The translations under genes were made by a program, and so were the position numbers. From assembly GCA_041671525.1 (NCBI GenBank), contig JBAZBJ010000006.1:1-64000 (forward strand): a stretch of 64,000 nucleotides of DNA, in the 5' to 3' direction. This stretch comes from UBA11098 sp041671525 (lineage in GTDB: Bacteria; Patescibacteriota; Minisyncoccia; Moranbacterales; UBA2206). Numbering within the stretch: the first letter of the stretch is position 1; the number at the start of each line of letters is the position of its first letter. The notes beneath the pieces were generated by a model. It saw only the letters and a program-made list of their open reading frames with translations, was not told where the DNA came from and did not search any database. This document shows, in pieces, positions 15,432 through 23,447 of this stretch.

Positions 15432-16085
15432 ATGAACATTCAATACTATGGACATTCTTGCTTTAAAATAACCGCCAAACCGGCCGGCCGCGGTCAGGAG
15501 GACGTGACGATGTTTATCGATCCGTTTGATAAGAGCATTGGTTTGCGCCCACCACAAGGACAAGCGGACTTGGTTTTGGTAACACACGAACACCTGGACC
15601 ATAACAATGTGGAGGCGCTCAAAGGTGACCCAGCCGTGGTGAACATACCCGGTGAGTATTCTGTCAAAGGCGTGAATATTGTGGGTCTGGCGTCCGAGCA
15701 TGGTCCGACCAAAAATCCAGTTATTAACACAATTTTTATTTTAGAAACGGAGGATTTGAAAATTTGCCATCTGGGCGATTTGGGAGCTGATTTGACTGAC
15801 AAGCAAATGGAAGAAATTGACGGCGTGGATGTGCTGATGATTCCGGTCGGCGGCAACTATACGATTGATGGCAAGAAAGCGACAGAATTGGTCAAAAAGA
15901 TTGAGCCGGCCATCGTAATCCCGATGCATTACAAATTGAGCGGAACCACAGCCGACATTACGGATGAAAAAAAATTCTGCACCGAAATGGGTAACTGTCC
16001 GAAAGAAAAAGTTTCCAAACTGAATTTGAAGAAAAAAGAGCTGGAAGGCAAAAGCATGGAAGTAGTTTTGATGGGCATTGAATAG
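15432..16085 (+). CDS. Metallo-beta-lactamase-fold hydrolase (UPF0173-like)
   Basis: The 217-residue protein begins MNIQYYGHSCFKI and carries the metal motif THEHLDHNN (about 51-59), a GLASEHG segment, GDLGADLT and the late His in IPMHYK. These match the MBL-fold group of UPF0173 'metal-dependent hydrolases', whose substrates are not established. It is a soluble single-domain protein of normal length. An R4 repeat follows the gene. Confidence 0.85.
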   Translation: MNIQYYGHSCFKITAKPAGRGQEDVTMFIDPFDKSIGLRPPQGQADLVLVTHEHLDHNNVEALKGDPAVVNIPGEYSVKGVNIVGLASEHGPTKNPVINTIFILETEDLKICHLGDLGADLTDKQMEEIDGVDVLMIPVGGNYTIDGKKATELVKKIEPAIVIPMHYKLSGTTADITDEKKFCTEMGNCPKEKVSKLNLKKKELEGKSMEVVLMGIE

Positions 16086-16086
16086 C

Positions 16087-16175
16087 ACTACGAATTACGA
16101 ATTTATACGAATGTACTAATGTGTGTATTCGTAATTCGTACATTCGTAAAGCGTAGCGTGTTCGTAATTCGTAGG
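16087..16175. repeat. R4 repeat
   Basis: ACTACGAATTACGAATTTAT at the left and TTCGTAATTCGTAGG at the right, in inverted orientation with variable middle words. Confidence 0.8.
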
Positions 16176-16177
16176 TT

Positions 16178-16471
16178 ATGAATATATATAATAAGCTGGA
16201 AGAAATAAGAAACAAGCCGGAGCATATCCGGATGCGTTATGTGTGGCTGATGGTAACGCTCTCGATGCTGTTTGTGCTGATCATTTGGTTAGTGTCATTT
16301 AAAAGCGGACAGGAAAAAGATACGCTGTTGCCAAGCGATGTGACCAATTCGGACATTGTCAATCAATTCAATGAACAAAAAGATTCGCTGAAAAACGCGA
16401 CGCAAGGAATGACGAATGCGATTCAACAGGGCGCGGACGCAACAAATAACAGTCAGCAACAAGGCCAGTAA
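16178..16471 (+). CDS. Small single-pass membrane protein of unknown function
   Basis: The 97-residue protein has a basic N-terminus (NKLEEIRNKPEHIRMRY), one strong membrane segment (VWLMVTLSMLFVLIIWLVSF, about 22-41) and a Gln/Asn-rich tail ending QQQGQ. I do not recognise a family. It lies between an R4 repeat and an AT-rich palindromic spacer that precedes gyrA on the same strand. Confidence 0.65.
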   Translation: MNIYNKLEEIRNKPEHIRMRYVWLMVTLSMLFVLIIWLVSFKSGQEKDTLLPSDVTNSDIVNQFNEQKDSLKNATQGMTNAIQQGADATNNSQQQGQ

Positions 16472-16477
16472 TAAATC

Positions 16478-16573
16478 ACTACAAATATACAAATCTGTTA
16501 CAAATTTACAAATATCTCAAATAAAATTGAGTCAGGTAATTTGTATATTTGTATTTGATTTGTAAATTTGTAG
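16478..16573. repeat. AT-rich inverted repeat upstream of gyrA
   Basis: ACTACAAATATACAAATCTG at the left answers a run ending TGTAAATTTGTAGG at the right. It resembles R4 in design but uses a different word. Confidence 0.6.
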
Positions 16574-16614
16574 GAGAATATTTTAATTTAACTCATAATA
16601 ACTCAACAATCATT

Positions 16615-19047
16615 ATGGACATCGGAAACATTAGCAAGCGTGAAATCATCGAAGAAGTGCAGCAATCATATTTGGATTACGCGATGAGCGTGATTGTGGC
16701 GCGAGCTCTGCCGGATGTGCGGGACGGTTTGAAGCCGGTGCATCGCCGCATCTTGTATTCCATGTGGAACACGGGACTCCGCGCCAATTCCAAATTCCGG
16801 AAATCAGCGACGGTGGTTGGAGAGGTGTTGGGAAAATACCATCCGCATGGCGACGTGGCCGTTTATGATTCGATGGTGCGTATGGCGCAGGACTTTTCTT
16901 TGCGCTACCCATTGGTCAAAGGTCAGGGTAACTTCGGTTCGATGGATGGCGACGGCGCGGCGGCCTATCGTTATACGGAAGCCAAGCTTTCCCAGATCGC
17001 GGAAGAAATGCTGCTGGACATCGAAAAAAACACGGTGGATTTCGTGCCAAACTTTGATGGTCAGCACAAAGAGCCGACCGTTTTGCCTTCCAATCTGCCA
17101 CAATTACTGTTGAACGGCTCAATGGGCATCGCCGTGGGTATGGCAACCAACATCCCGCCGCACAATCTGAGCGAGCTGGTGGATGCCATTTCCCATTTGA
17201 TTGATAATCCCGAAGCCACCATCGAAGACTTGGTGGAATTTGTGCAAGGACCGGACTTCCCGACTGGCGGCATCATTTATAATAAGAAAGATATTTTGGA
17301 AGCCTACCGCACCGGCCGGGGCAAAATTCTGACCCGGGCCAAAGCGGACATTGTAGAGCCCAAGACTGGTGTGTTTCAAATTATCATTACTGAAATGACC
17401 TATGCCACCAACAAAGCCGCTTTAATCGAAAAGATGGCGGACTTGGTGCGCGATGGCAAACTACTGGGCATCCGCGATCTGCGAGATGAATCCGACAAGG
17501 ACGGTGTGCGCGTGGTGGTGGATCTGAAAAAAGATGCGTATCCGCAAAAAGTTCTGAACAAGCTCTATGCCATGACCGATTTGCAGAAAAATTTCGGCGT
17601 CAACATGTTGGCGCTGGTGGACGGGATTGAACCGACCGTTTTGAATTTGAAAGCGATTTTGGAATATTACATTGTGCATAGAAAAGAAGTAGTGACCCGC
17701 CGCACGCAATTTGATCTGGACAAAGCCAAGGACAGAGCGCACATTTTGGAAGGTTTGAAAAAAGCGCTGGATCACATCGACGAAGTCATTGCGGTCATTC
17801 GCAAATCCCCCACCAAGGAGGTGGCGCATGTCGCGTTGATGAAAAATTTCAAATTGTCCGACAAACAAGCAACGGCGATTTTGGAAATGCGTCTGCAAAC
17901 TTTGGCTGGTTTGGAACGCAAGAAAATCGAAGATGAACTCAAAGAAAAACTAGCGCTCATCAAAGAACTGGAAACCATTCTGAAAAGTGAAAAACTGATT
18001 CTGGCCATTGTCAAAGATGAATTGCTGCGCGTCAAAGAAAAGTTTGGTGATGAACGCAAAACCAAGATTGTGAAATCCGGTGTCGGCGAATTCAAACAAG
18101 AGGATTTGATTCCGAATGAAGAAGCGATCATCACGATCACCGAACAAGGCTACATCAAGCGCATGGATCCGACTGTCTACAAAGTCCAGAAGCGCGGGGG
18201 CAAGGGTGTGATCGGGGCGGTGACCAAGGAAGAAGACGCGATCAAAAAAGTTTTGGCCGTGATGGCGCATGATAATCTGCTCTTCTTTACCAACAGTGGC
18301 AAGGTTTTCCAAACGAAAGCCTATGAAATTCCCGCGTCTTCCCGCATTGCCAAAGGTCAATCTGTGGTGAACTTCTTGCAACTCTCGCAAGAAGAAAACG
18401 TGACCAGCATCATCGCCTTCGGCAAAGATGACAATTACAAGTATATGTTGATGGTGACGGAACTCGGCACGATCAAAAAAACGGCCATGGAAGAATTCGA
18501 CAACGTGCGCCGCTCCGGCCTGATCGCGATCAATCTGCAAAAAGGTGACGCGTTGCGTTGGGTGGACGCCACAACTGGCGAAGACGAAGCGGTCATCACC
18601 ACGGCCAAAGGCCAGGCCATTCATTTCAAAGAAAAAGACGTGCGCGGCATGGGACGCACCGCCGGCGGCGTGCGTGGCATCAAACTGAAAAAAGATGACA
18701 AGGTGGTGGGTATGGATGTCGTGCTCAAAAATCAAAAAGGTAACCAACTCTTGATCATCACCGAAAACGGTTATGGCAAACGGACAGACCTCAAAGAATA
18801 CAAAGTTCAAAACCGCGGTGGCTCCGGCATCAAAACCGCTAACGTCACCAGCAAGACCGGCAACCTGATCGGTGCAGCCATCATCAATGTGGATGAAATT
18901 GAAGAAGATCTAATCATCACTTCCGAAAAAGGCCAAATCATCCGCATCCCGCTGAAAGGCATCTCCTCTCTCGGCCGCGCAACGCAAGGTGTCCGCGTGA
19001 TGCGTCCCGATGCTGGGGATAAAGTTTCGGCGATTACAGTGCTATAA
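16615..19047 (+). CDS. gyrA: DNA gyrase subunit A
   Basis: The 810-residue protein has the breakage-reunion domain with catalytic Tyr120 (RYTEAK) and a C-terminal beta-pinwheel with the GyrA box QKRGGKG near residue 526, which marks gyrase rather than ParC. With GyrB it introduces negative supercoils. I start at the ATG at 16615 because MDIGNISKREIIEEVQ fits the family; the longer frame from 16549 lies in an AT-rich repeat. In the quinolone region, HPHGDVAVYD has Val where E. coli has Ser83. gyrB is not in the window. Confidence 0.97.
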   Translation: MDIGNISKREIIEEVQQSYLDYAMSVIVARALPDVRDGLKPVHRRILYSMWNTGLRANSKFRKSATVVGEVLGKYHPHGDVAVYDSMVRMAQDFSLRYPLVKGQGNFGSMDGDGAAAYRYTEAKLSQIAEEMLLDIEKNTVDFVPNFDGQHKEPTVLPSNLPQLLLNGSMGIAVGMATNIPPHNLSELVDAISHLIDNPEATIEDLVEFVQGPDFPTGGIIYNKKDILEAYRTGRGKILTRAKADIVEPKTGVFQIIITEMTYATNKAALIEKMADLVRDGKLLGIRDLRDESDKDGVRVVVDLKKDAYPQKVLNKLYAMTDLQKNFGVNMLALVDGIEPTVLNLKAILEYYIVHRKEVVTRRTQFDLDKAKDRAHILEGLKKALDHIDEVIAVIRKSPTKEVAHVALMKNFKLSDKQATAILEMRLQTLAGLERKKIEDELKEKLALIKELETILKSEKLILAIVKDELLRVKEKFGDERKTKIVKSGVGEFKQEDLIPNEEAIITITEQGYIKRMDPTVYKVQKRGGKGVIGAVTKEEDAIKKVLAVMAHDNLLFFTNSGKVFQTKAYEIPASSRIAKGQSVVNFLQLSQEENVTSIIAFGKDDNYKYMLMVTELGTIKKTAMEEFDNVRRSGLIAINLQKGDALRWVDATTGEDEAVITTAKGQAIHFKEKDVRGMGRTAGGVRGIKLKKDDKVVGMDVVLKNQKGNQLLIITENGYGKRTDLKEYKVQNRGGSGIKTANVTSKTGNLIGAAIINVDEIEEDLIITSEKGQIIRIPLKGISSLGRATQGVRVMRPDAGDKVSAITVL

Positions 19048-19062
19048 AAAATTTCCAAATTT

Positions 19063-19094
19063 AAAAGCCCGCACGTTGTTCCGTGGGGCTTTTA
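19063..19094. terminator. Terminator of gyrA
   Basis: AAAAGCCC, internal CACG/CGTG-type pairing, GGGGCTTTTAC. It also covers the stop of the convergent gene at 19092. Confidence 0.75.
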
Positions 19095-19595
19095 CTTTTT
19101 CTCCTTTTTGTCTTTGCTGGAATAAGCGATACTCTTTCCAATGAGGCCGAGAGCAAGGATGGTTCCGCCAGCGATCAGATATTTGGTCCAGCTTCGCTCC
19201 TTGCGAAAGTCTTCCTTGTCTCCTGGGGTAATGTCTAAGATCATTTCGAAAAATTCGATTCGACGTTTGGACATTAAGCGTAAATATTCACGATGGTCTT
19301 GATTGTTGGATGAACTCATACTCAGACGAGTTGCAATTTCATTCCGGATGGTAATGATGAATTCATTCTTCACCTCCTCCTTGGCCCCTTCATAAATCGG
19401 AAGAGCTGGATTACCCAATCCGCGGAGGACTGGCCAAAGATATTTGTCTTCGATTTCCATCATCTTGTCCCAATTGATGGTGGGTCTGTAAAATTCCATC
19501 ATAAACTCCAAAAGCTTTTGATAGAATTCTGCGATAATGCTGTCCTTGATATTAAGACTACGTGATTCCTTAACGAACTGTTTCTTGTTGAGCAC
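19092..19595 (-). CDS. Unknown protein with a C-terminal membrane anchor
   Basis: The 167-residue protein is mainly helical and charged. One hydrophobic segment near the C-terminus (LIAGGTILALGLIGKSIAY) is followed by a Lys/Glu tail, so it is probably tail-anchored in the membrane. I do not recognise a family. The start is decided by the ribosome site: AGGAGG at 19604-19609 (minus strand) stands 8 nt before the GTG at 19595, whereas a GTG 9 nt earlier overlaps the Shine-Dalgarno itself. Confidence 0.7.
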   Translation of the reverse strand: MLNKKQFVKESRSLNIKDSIIAEFYQKLLEFMMEFYRPTINWDKMMEIEDKYLWPVLRGLGNPALPIYEGAKEEVKNEFIITIRNEIATRLSMSSSNNQDHREYLRLMSKRRIEFFEMILDITPGDKEDFRKERSWTKYLIAGGTILALGLIGKSIAYSSKDKKEKK

Positions 19596-19688
19596 TGAGC
19601 TCACCTCCTATCGTTTATGATTTTTGGTACTTCATGGAGTATACTCGGCGAAGGAGAATAAATCAAGTATAATATAACACAACAATAG

Positions 19689-21293
19689 TTATTTGTCAAT
19701 ACTATTCATTCTGACCATTCCCGCAATCAGTCCGGCAGCTATCCAGAACAGAACCTCCCCCTGCTGGATATCCCAGAGGTAGTGATCAAGCAGCATAATG
19801 AAAATAAGCCCTAACAAAGCCCCCCGTAAAATGTGCAAGGTTTTTTGCTGGGCTAAAATTGTTCCACGTGGAACAATAGGCTCATGAGTTGGCGCAAAAG
19901 CTTCGCAGTGATCATTGTTCCACGTGGAACATTCCACATCTGGTTTCAGGTATTTTTGTTCCACCTGCCTACCGGACAGGCAGGCGTGGAACAATTGCCA
20001 AAGCCACCAGGTGAATAGTCCCAGGCCAATGATTCCCAATTCTGACCAGATTAACATGAAAACATTATGCACGGGCTGGTATTGCCATGATTCCAGAGTT
20101 GGTTCCACCTGCCTGCCGGCAGGCAGGCGTGGAGCATATTCGTCCATGTTCAGCACGAATTGACCAAACCCAACTCCAATCAGGGGTTGCGCCAAAATTG
20201 TTCCACGTGAAACATTGAGGTACAATAACCTTTCATTAAGCGATTTAAAAAGCGCCGAGTTTATGTTTGGGCGGATAATATAGCCTAATGCCAGGATTAT
20301 TCCGAGTGTTAGGATTAACCTCCGACTAAAATGTTCCACGTGGAACATTCCAAGTGATTTTTTAAAGTTAAATGTTCCACGTGGAACATTATTTTTAATA
20401 TTAATATAAATCGCAGTAATGGCTAGTCCCAAAATGGCTGACTTGGAAAAGGTCAAAATAAGGCCTATTAATTGGATAATTAAAAGTGTATTAATTTTTG
20501 ATTTAATCCTTGTTTGTCCAAATTGTTCCACGTGGAACAATTTGTGGTATGACCAGGTTAGGATAATCGAAATAAGTAGAAATCCACCTAAGATGTTAGG
20601 ATGCGGGAATAAGCCATAAGAGCGGATAATTTTGTGACTGTCCAAGATTAACTTGGCCACTCCGGGTATATTTGCCCCGATATCACTTTCACGCAGCCAA
20701 GTCAGGCCGATTGAGTGCTGAATGACAAATTGGCAGATGGCGATCATGGCTTGGATGACCCCGGTGGCAATGATGATTTGAGCTGATCGCTTGAAAAATG
20801 TTCCACCCCAGTCAAAATGTTCCACGTGGAACATTTGACGGGGTAAACGCGGAACATTGTAGATGATATAGAGATAGAACAAATAAAACTCGGTCAGCTT
20901 GATCGACCGAAAAAGCGCAATGAATTTGTTATCAGCCCAGATAAGGCTTATAAATGACCAAATAACGAGTAAGAGGGGTAATAGCAAAATTGTTCCACGT
21001 GGGACAATGCTGAGATGAGTACGAATGCGGGTAGTTATATTTGACAAAATAAACTTATTGTTGCATAATATGGAGAAGCTCCAGGTTACCAGAGTCAAAA
21101 TGAGGAAAATATCGCTTAAATAAAGGTAAATTCCAGTATATTCGTTAAATTGACCACTAATGGGATAGAAAAATAGCACTTTGCGGATCGAAAGGGTACA
21201 GGTCAGCAGAAAACCATAAAAAAACCAAATGGGGGGTTGGGTTTTGAAATTTTGCCAATATTTATTGATGGTCTGCATGCTGCAATTATACAC
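19689..21293 (-). CDS. O-antigen-ligase/polymerase-like membrane protein, full of inserted palindromes
   Basis: The 534-residue protein has roughly ten membrane segments, a WADN motif near residue 118, and a large outer loop followed by QPVHNVFMLIWSELGIIGLG. This layout is typical of the O-antigen ligase/Wzy group (PF04932 type), which join or polymerise surface glycans. The gene is interrupted in frame by at least eight copies of the palindrome TGTTCCACGTGGAACA or a close variant. They are read as VPRGT, MFHVEH or CSTWN, and two further copies are split by R2 palindromes (peptides LPAGRQV and LSGRQV). The frame stays open throughout, so the protein may still be made, with many short insertions. 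Confidence 0.8.
   Translation of the reverse strand: MYNCSMQTINKYWQNFKTQPPIWFFYGFLLTCTLSIRKVLFFYPISGQFNEYTGIYLYLSDIFLILTLVTWSFSILCNNKFILSNITTRIRTHLSIVPRGTILLLPLLLVIWSFISLIWADNKFIALFRSIKLTEFYLFYLYIIYNVPRLPRQMFHVEHFDWGGTFFKRSAQIIIATGVIQAMIAICQFVIQHSIGLTWLRESDIGANIPGVAKLILDSHKIIRSYGLFPHPNILGGFLLISIILTWSYHKLFHVEQFGQTRIKSKINTLLIIQLIGLILTFSKSAILGLAITAIYINIKNNVPRGTFNFKKSLGMFHVEHFSRRLILTLGIILALGYIIRPNINSALFKSLNERLLYLNVSRGTILAQPLIGVGFGQFVLNMDEYAPRLPAGRQVEPTLESWQYQPVHNVFMLIWSELGIIGLGLFTWWLWQLFHACLSGRQVEQKYLKPDVECSTWNNDHCEAFAPTHEPIVPRGTILAQQKTLHILRGALLGLIFIMLLDHYLWDIQQGEVLFWIAAGLIAGMVRMNSIDK
19860..19875. repeat. parS-like palindrome 1
   Basis: TGTTCCACGTGGAACA, inside the O-antigen-ligase-like gene. 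Confidence 0.85.
19916..19931. repeat. parS-like palindrome 2
   Basis: TGTTCCACGTGGAACA. Confidence 0.85.
19957..19993. repeat. parS-like palindrome 3, split by an R2 palindrome
   Basis: The left half TGTTCCAC and the right half GTGGAACA are separated by CTGCCTACCGGACAGGCAGG plus C. An R2 element has been placed at the centre of the older palindrome. Confidence 0.8.
20100..20136. repeat. parS-like palindrome 4, split by an R2 palindrome
   Basis: GGTTCCAC, then R2 (20108-20127, CCTGCCTGCCGGCAGGCAGG), then GTGGAGCA. Confidence 0.75.
20199..20214. repeat. parS-like palindrome 5
   Basis: TGTTCCACGTGAAACA. To my knowledge this equals a functional Bacillus subtilis parS sequence. Confidence 0.85.
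20332..20347. repeat. parS-like palindrome 6
   Basis: TGTTCCACGTGGAACA. Confidence 0.85.
20373..20388. repeat. parS-like palindrome 7
   Basis: TGTTCCACGTGGAACA, 25 nt from the previous copy. Confidence 0.85.
20524..20539. repeat. parS-like palindrome 8
   Basis: TGTTCCACGTGGAACA. Confidence 0.85.
20818..20833. repeat. parS-like palindrome 9
   Basis: TGTTCCACGTGGAACA, with a half copy (ATGTTCCACC) about 20 nt before it. Confidence 0.85.
20991..21006. repeat. parS-like palindrome 10
   Basis: TGTTCCACGTGGGACA, with one changed base. Confidence 0.8.
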
Positions 21294-21296
21294 TAA

Positions 21297-21324
21297 TTGA
21301 ATTCTTATAGAAGTATGTTACGAT
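21297..21324 (+). promoter_or_regulatory. Promoter of the nitronate monooxygenase gene
   Basis: TTGAAT, 16 nt, TACGAT, with a leader of about 50 nt. Confidence 0.5.
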
Positions 21325-21381
21325 AAGTTAATCAGATTACACAGATAAAAGTTGCCATAAAAATCGCGAAGGGGGTGCTGT

Positions 21382-22491
21382 ATGACAGAAGCAGGCAGTT
21401 CTTTACCAATATTAATTGTTAAAGGGAGAGAGGTGGTGCCCATCATACAAGGAGGAATGGGTGTGGGTGTTTCGCTTTATCCGCTTGCCAGAGCAGTGGC
21501 ACGGGAGGGTGGTGTTGGCATCGTCTCAAGTGCCTGCCTTGATCGGCTTCTAACAAAGCGGTTCGATAAAAAGTTTAACAGTTACGAAGCAGCGTACGAG
21601 GAGGTATCGCTGTCAAAAGCAGAGGGAGGCGTCGCTGGAATCAATATTATGTTTGCTCTCCAGAAGGACTATGAGGCATCGGTGCGTGGTGCGATCGATG
21701 CGGGGGCGGATATGATTATTTCCGGTGCTGGTTTGCCGATGGGATTGCCAGGTATTCAACCGCCGAAGGACACCGCACTTATTCCGATCGTTTCATCTGC
21801 GCGAGCGCTGGATCTCATCTGTAAGAAGTGGGAAAGGTTCGGCTACCGGCCGGACGCCGTCGTGCTGGAGGGTCCTTTGGCGGGTGGGCATTTGGGCTTC
21901 AAGATTGATCAGGTGAATCTCGAGGAGAACACTCTTGAAAATCTTTTTCCTCTCGTAAAGGAGATGGCCATGAAATATGGCGATATCCCAGTTATTGTGG
22001 CGGGTGGAATTTATACCCACGATGATATCATGTGGTGGATCCGGATGGGCGCGAGTGGTGTCCAAATGGGCACGCGGTTTCTCGCGACGGAAGAAAGCAG
22101 CGCGACGGAAGATTACAAAAAAGCTGTCGTCGGTGCCAAAGATGCGGATATCGTGGTTGCTCATCGGCCCGGCTCGCCATGTGGATTACCATTCCGGGTC
22201 ATTAAGCAGTCACTGATGTATGTTTCGGCTCTGAAGCGCCTGAGGAAACCGAAGTGTGACAAGGGCTATGTTCTTTTGAAGGACGGCGAAGGTAAATATA
22301 CCCGCTGTCCGGCGAAGGAAAGCAATGAAGAATTTTTTTGTATCTGCAACGGCTTGTTGAGTTCGGCGGGATACAATCCAGACAAGGAAGAACCGCTCTA
22401 TACCGTCGGTACCACTGCTGCAAGAATCAACAGTATCGTCAGCGTGAAGACACTGATGGATGAACTGACTGGCAAAGTACCAATAGTGTAA
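21382..22491 (+). CDS. Nitronate monooxygenase family flavoprotein
   Basis: The 369-residue protein shows the family pattern IIQGGMGVGVS near the N-terminus, ISGAGLPMGLPG, LEGPLAGGHLG, and the FMN phosphate-binding VIVAGGIYTHDDIMWWIRMGASGVQMGTRFLATEES. These TIM-barrel FMN enzymes oxidise nitronates, and close relatives act in fatty-acid metabolism. The C-terminal 80 residues hold a Cys-rich segment (CDKGYVLLKDGEGKYTRC, FFCICNG) that could bind metal and is found only in a subgroup. It has a strong ribosome site (GAAGGGGGTG) and its own terminator, so it is a single-gene unit. Confidence 0.88.
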   Translation: MTEAGSSLPILIVKGREVVPIIQGGMGVGVSLYPLARAVAREGGVGIVSSACLDRLLTKRFDKKFNSYEAAYEEVSLSKAEGGVAGINIMFALQKDYEASVRGAIDAGADMIISGAGLPMGLPGIQPPKDTALIPIVSSARALDLICKKWERFGYRPDAVVLEGPLAGGHLGFKIDQVNLEENTLENLFPLVKEMAMKYGDIPVIVAGGIYTHDDIMWWIRMGASGVQMGTRFLATEESSATEDYKKAVVGAKDADIVVAHRPGSPCGLPFRVIKQSLMYVSALKRLRKPKCDKGYVLLKDGEGKYTRCPAKESNEEFFCICNGLLSSAGYNPDKEEPLYTVGTTAARINSIVSVKTLMDELTGKVPIV

Positions 22492-22511
22492 TTTTAAACG
22501 AACAAGTTTAA

Positions 22512-22547
22512 TGAGCCTGCTAGAAGTTAGCAGGCTCAAGTTTTTTT
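22512..22547 (+). terminator. Terminator of the nitronate monooxygenase gene
   Basis: TGAGCCTGCTA, short loop, TAGCAGGCTCA, followed by a run of T (AGTTTTTTT). Confidence 0.9.
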
Positions 22548-22619
22548 ATCCAGCACTAACTTTGTATTGGCTTTCAGCCATTTAGTACCAAAGGCACTTG
22601 TACAAAGTTAGTGCTGGAT
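22548..22619. repeat. 72-bp inverted repeat with 19-bp arms
   Basis: ATCCAGCACTAACTTTGTA (22548-22566) and TACAAAGTTAGTGCTGGAT (22601-22619), with an internal TTGGCTTTCAGCCA. TTTAT occurs on both sides. This could be a small MITE-like element or an RNA hairpin. Confidence 0.6.
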
Positions 22620-22651
22620 TTATTGACTAACTTTTTCTAGCTGGTATGGTG

Positions 22652-22680
22652 TTGCACATTGAACAATTCTATGGTACGAT
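22652..22680 (+). promoter_or_regulatory. Promoter of the second HTH/LAGLIDADG-like gene
   Basis: TTGCAC, 17 nt, TACGAT, 9 nt before the ATG. The message would be leaderless or nearly so. Confidence 0.5.
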
Positions 22681-22689
22681 TGATTTAGT

Positions 22690-23364
22690 ATGAGAGCAAA
22701 ATTTAGACATCTAAAACTACAAGCAATCGCACTCCGTAAAAGCGGTAAAACCTATAATGAAATTAGGGGCATACTTGGACATCCGGTGCCTAAAAGTACC
22801 TTGTCATTGTGGTGCCAGGGTATGGTATTTTCAGATGAACATAGGAAAAAAATGGAGGAGGCGATAAAGTATAATCTCCACAAGGGGAGAGCACTAGCGT
22901 TAGCTTCAAATAAAATTAAGCGCGACAAATATTTGCAGGATGTTTATAATCGGGTTAGTCATTTAGGAAAAATATTTAAAAATAAAGAAGTGTCTAAAAT
23001 TTCTTTGGCTATGTTATATTTAGGGGAGGGATCAAAGACTGGAGGATCGATGATGTTTGGAAATTCCAATCCCGTAATAATTTCCCTTTTCTTGCGCTTA
23101 CTGAGATATTGCTATAAAATCGATGAGAGTAAGTTTCGTTGTACAATTCAGTGTAGAGCAGATCAGAATATTAAAAAGTTGGAAAAATTTTGGATGAATA
23201 TTACTAGGATTTCTCCAGAACTGTTCTATAAAGCAAAGATAGATAAAAGAACTATCGGGAAAACTTCAAAAAAGTTGGAATATAAAGGGGTTTGTCGTAT
23301 AGATTATTTTTCAGCGGATATATTTAATGAGTTAACAAAAATAGTCGAGGTTATTAACAAATAG
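22690..23364 (+). CDS. HTH plus LAGLIDADG-like protein abutting tRNA-Ala
   Basis: This 224-residue protein is a paralogue of the gene at 7200-7889. Shared landmarks in order are an HTH with KSTLSLW (about 35-41), LAMLYLGEGSK (about 105-115), FGNSNPVIISLFLRLLRYCYKID, RADQN (about 157-161), and IDKRTIGK with YKGVCRID. The LYLGEG/GNSNP pair recalls the first helix and strand of LAGLIDADG homing endonucleases, but the acidic residue is Glu and the second motif is unclear, so catalytic activity is uncertain. Its TAG stop ends on the first base of tRNA-Ala in the same orientation, the same junction as its paralogue has with tRNA-Val. Confidence 0.6.
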   Translation: MRAKFRHLKLQAIALRKSGKTYNEIRGILGHPVPKSTLSLWCQGMVFSDEHRKKMEEAIKYNLHKGRALALASNKIKRDKYLQDVYNRVSHLGKIFKNKEVSKISLAMLYLGEGSKTGGSMMFGNSNPVIISLFLRLLRYCYKIDESKFRCTIQCRADQNIKKLEKFWMNITRISPELFYKAKIDKRTIGKTSKKLEYKGVCRIDYFSADIFNELTKIVEVINK

Positions 23365-23434
23365 GGCCCATAGTAAAACGGCATTACGGGACCATGGCAT
23401 GGTTCAAGTTCGGGTTCAATTCCCGATGGGTCCA
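23364..23434 (+). tRNA. tRNA-Ala(GGC)
   Basis: Acceptor GGGCCCA/TGGGTCC includes the G3-U70 wobble pair that identifies tRNA-Ala. The anticodon loop is ATGGCAT between GGACC and GGTTC, and the T-arm is TCGGG-TTCAATT-CCCGA. CCA is not encoded. The first base overlaps the stop codon of the upstream gene. Confidence 0.88.
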
Positions 23435-23447
23435 CAATATAAAGCTT

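Noticed and set aside
17950..18810. Long open frame on the minus strand inside gyrA (286 codons)
   Set aside because: It lies fully antisense to gyrA, has Phe/His-rich composition typical of a shadow frame, and no promoter or ribosome site.
19860..21006. CRISPR-like array
   Set aside because: The repeats are palindromic, irregularly spaced and inside an open reading frame. There are no cas genes, and parS-like sites explain them better.
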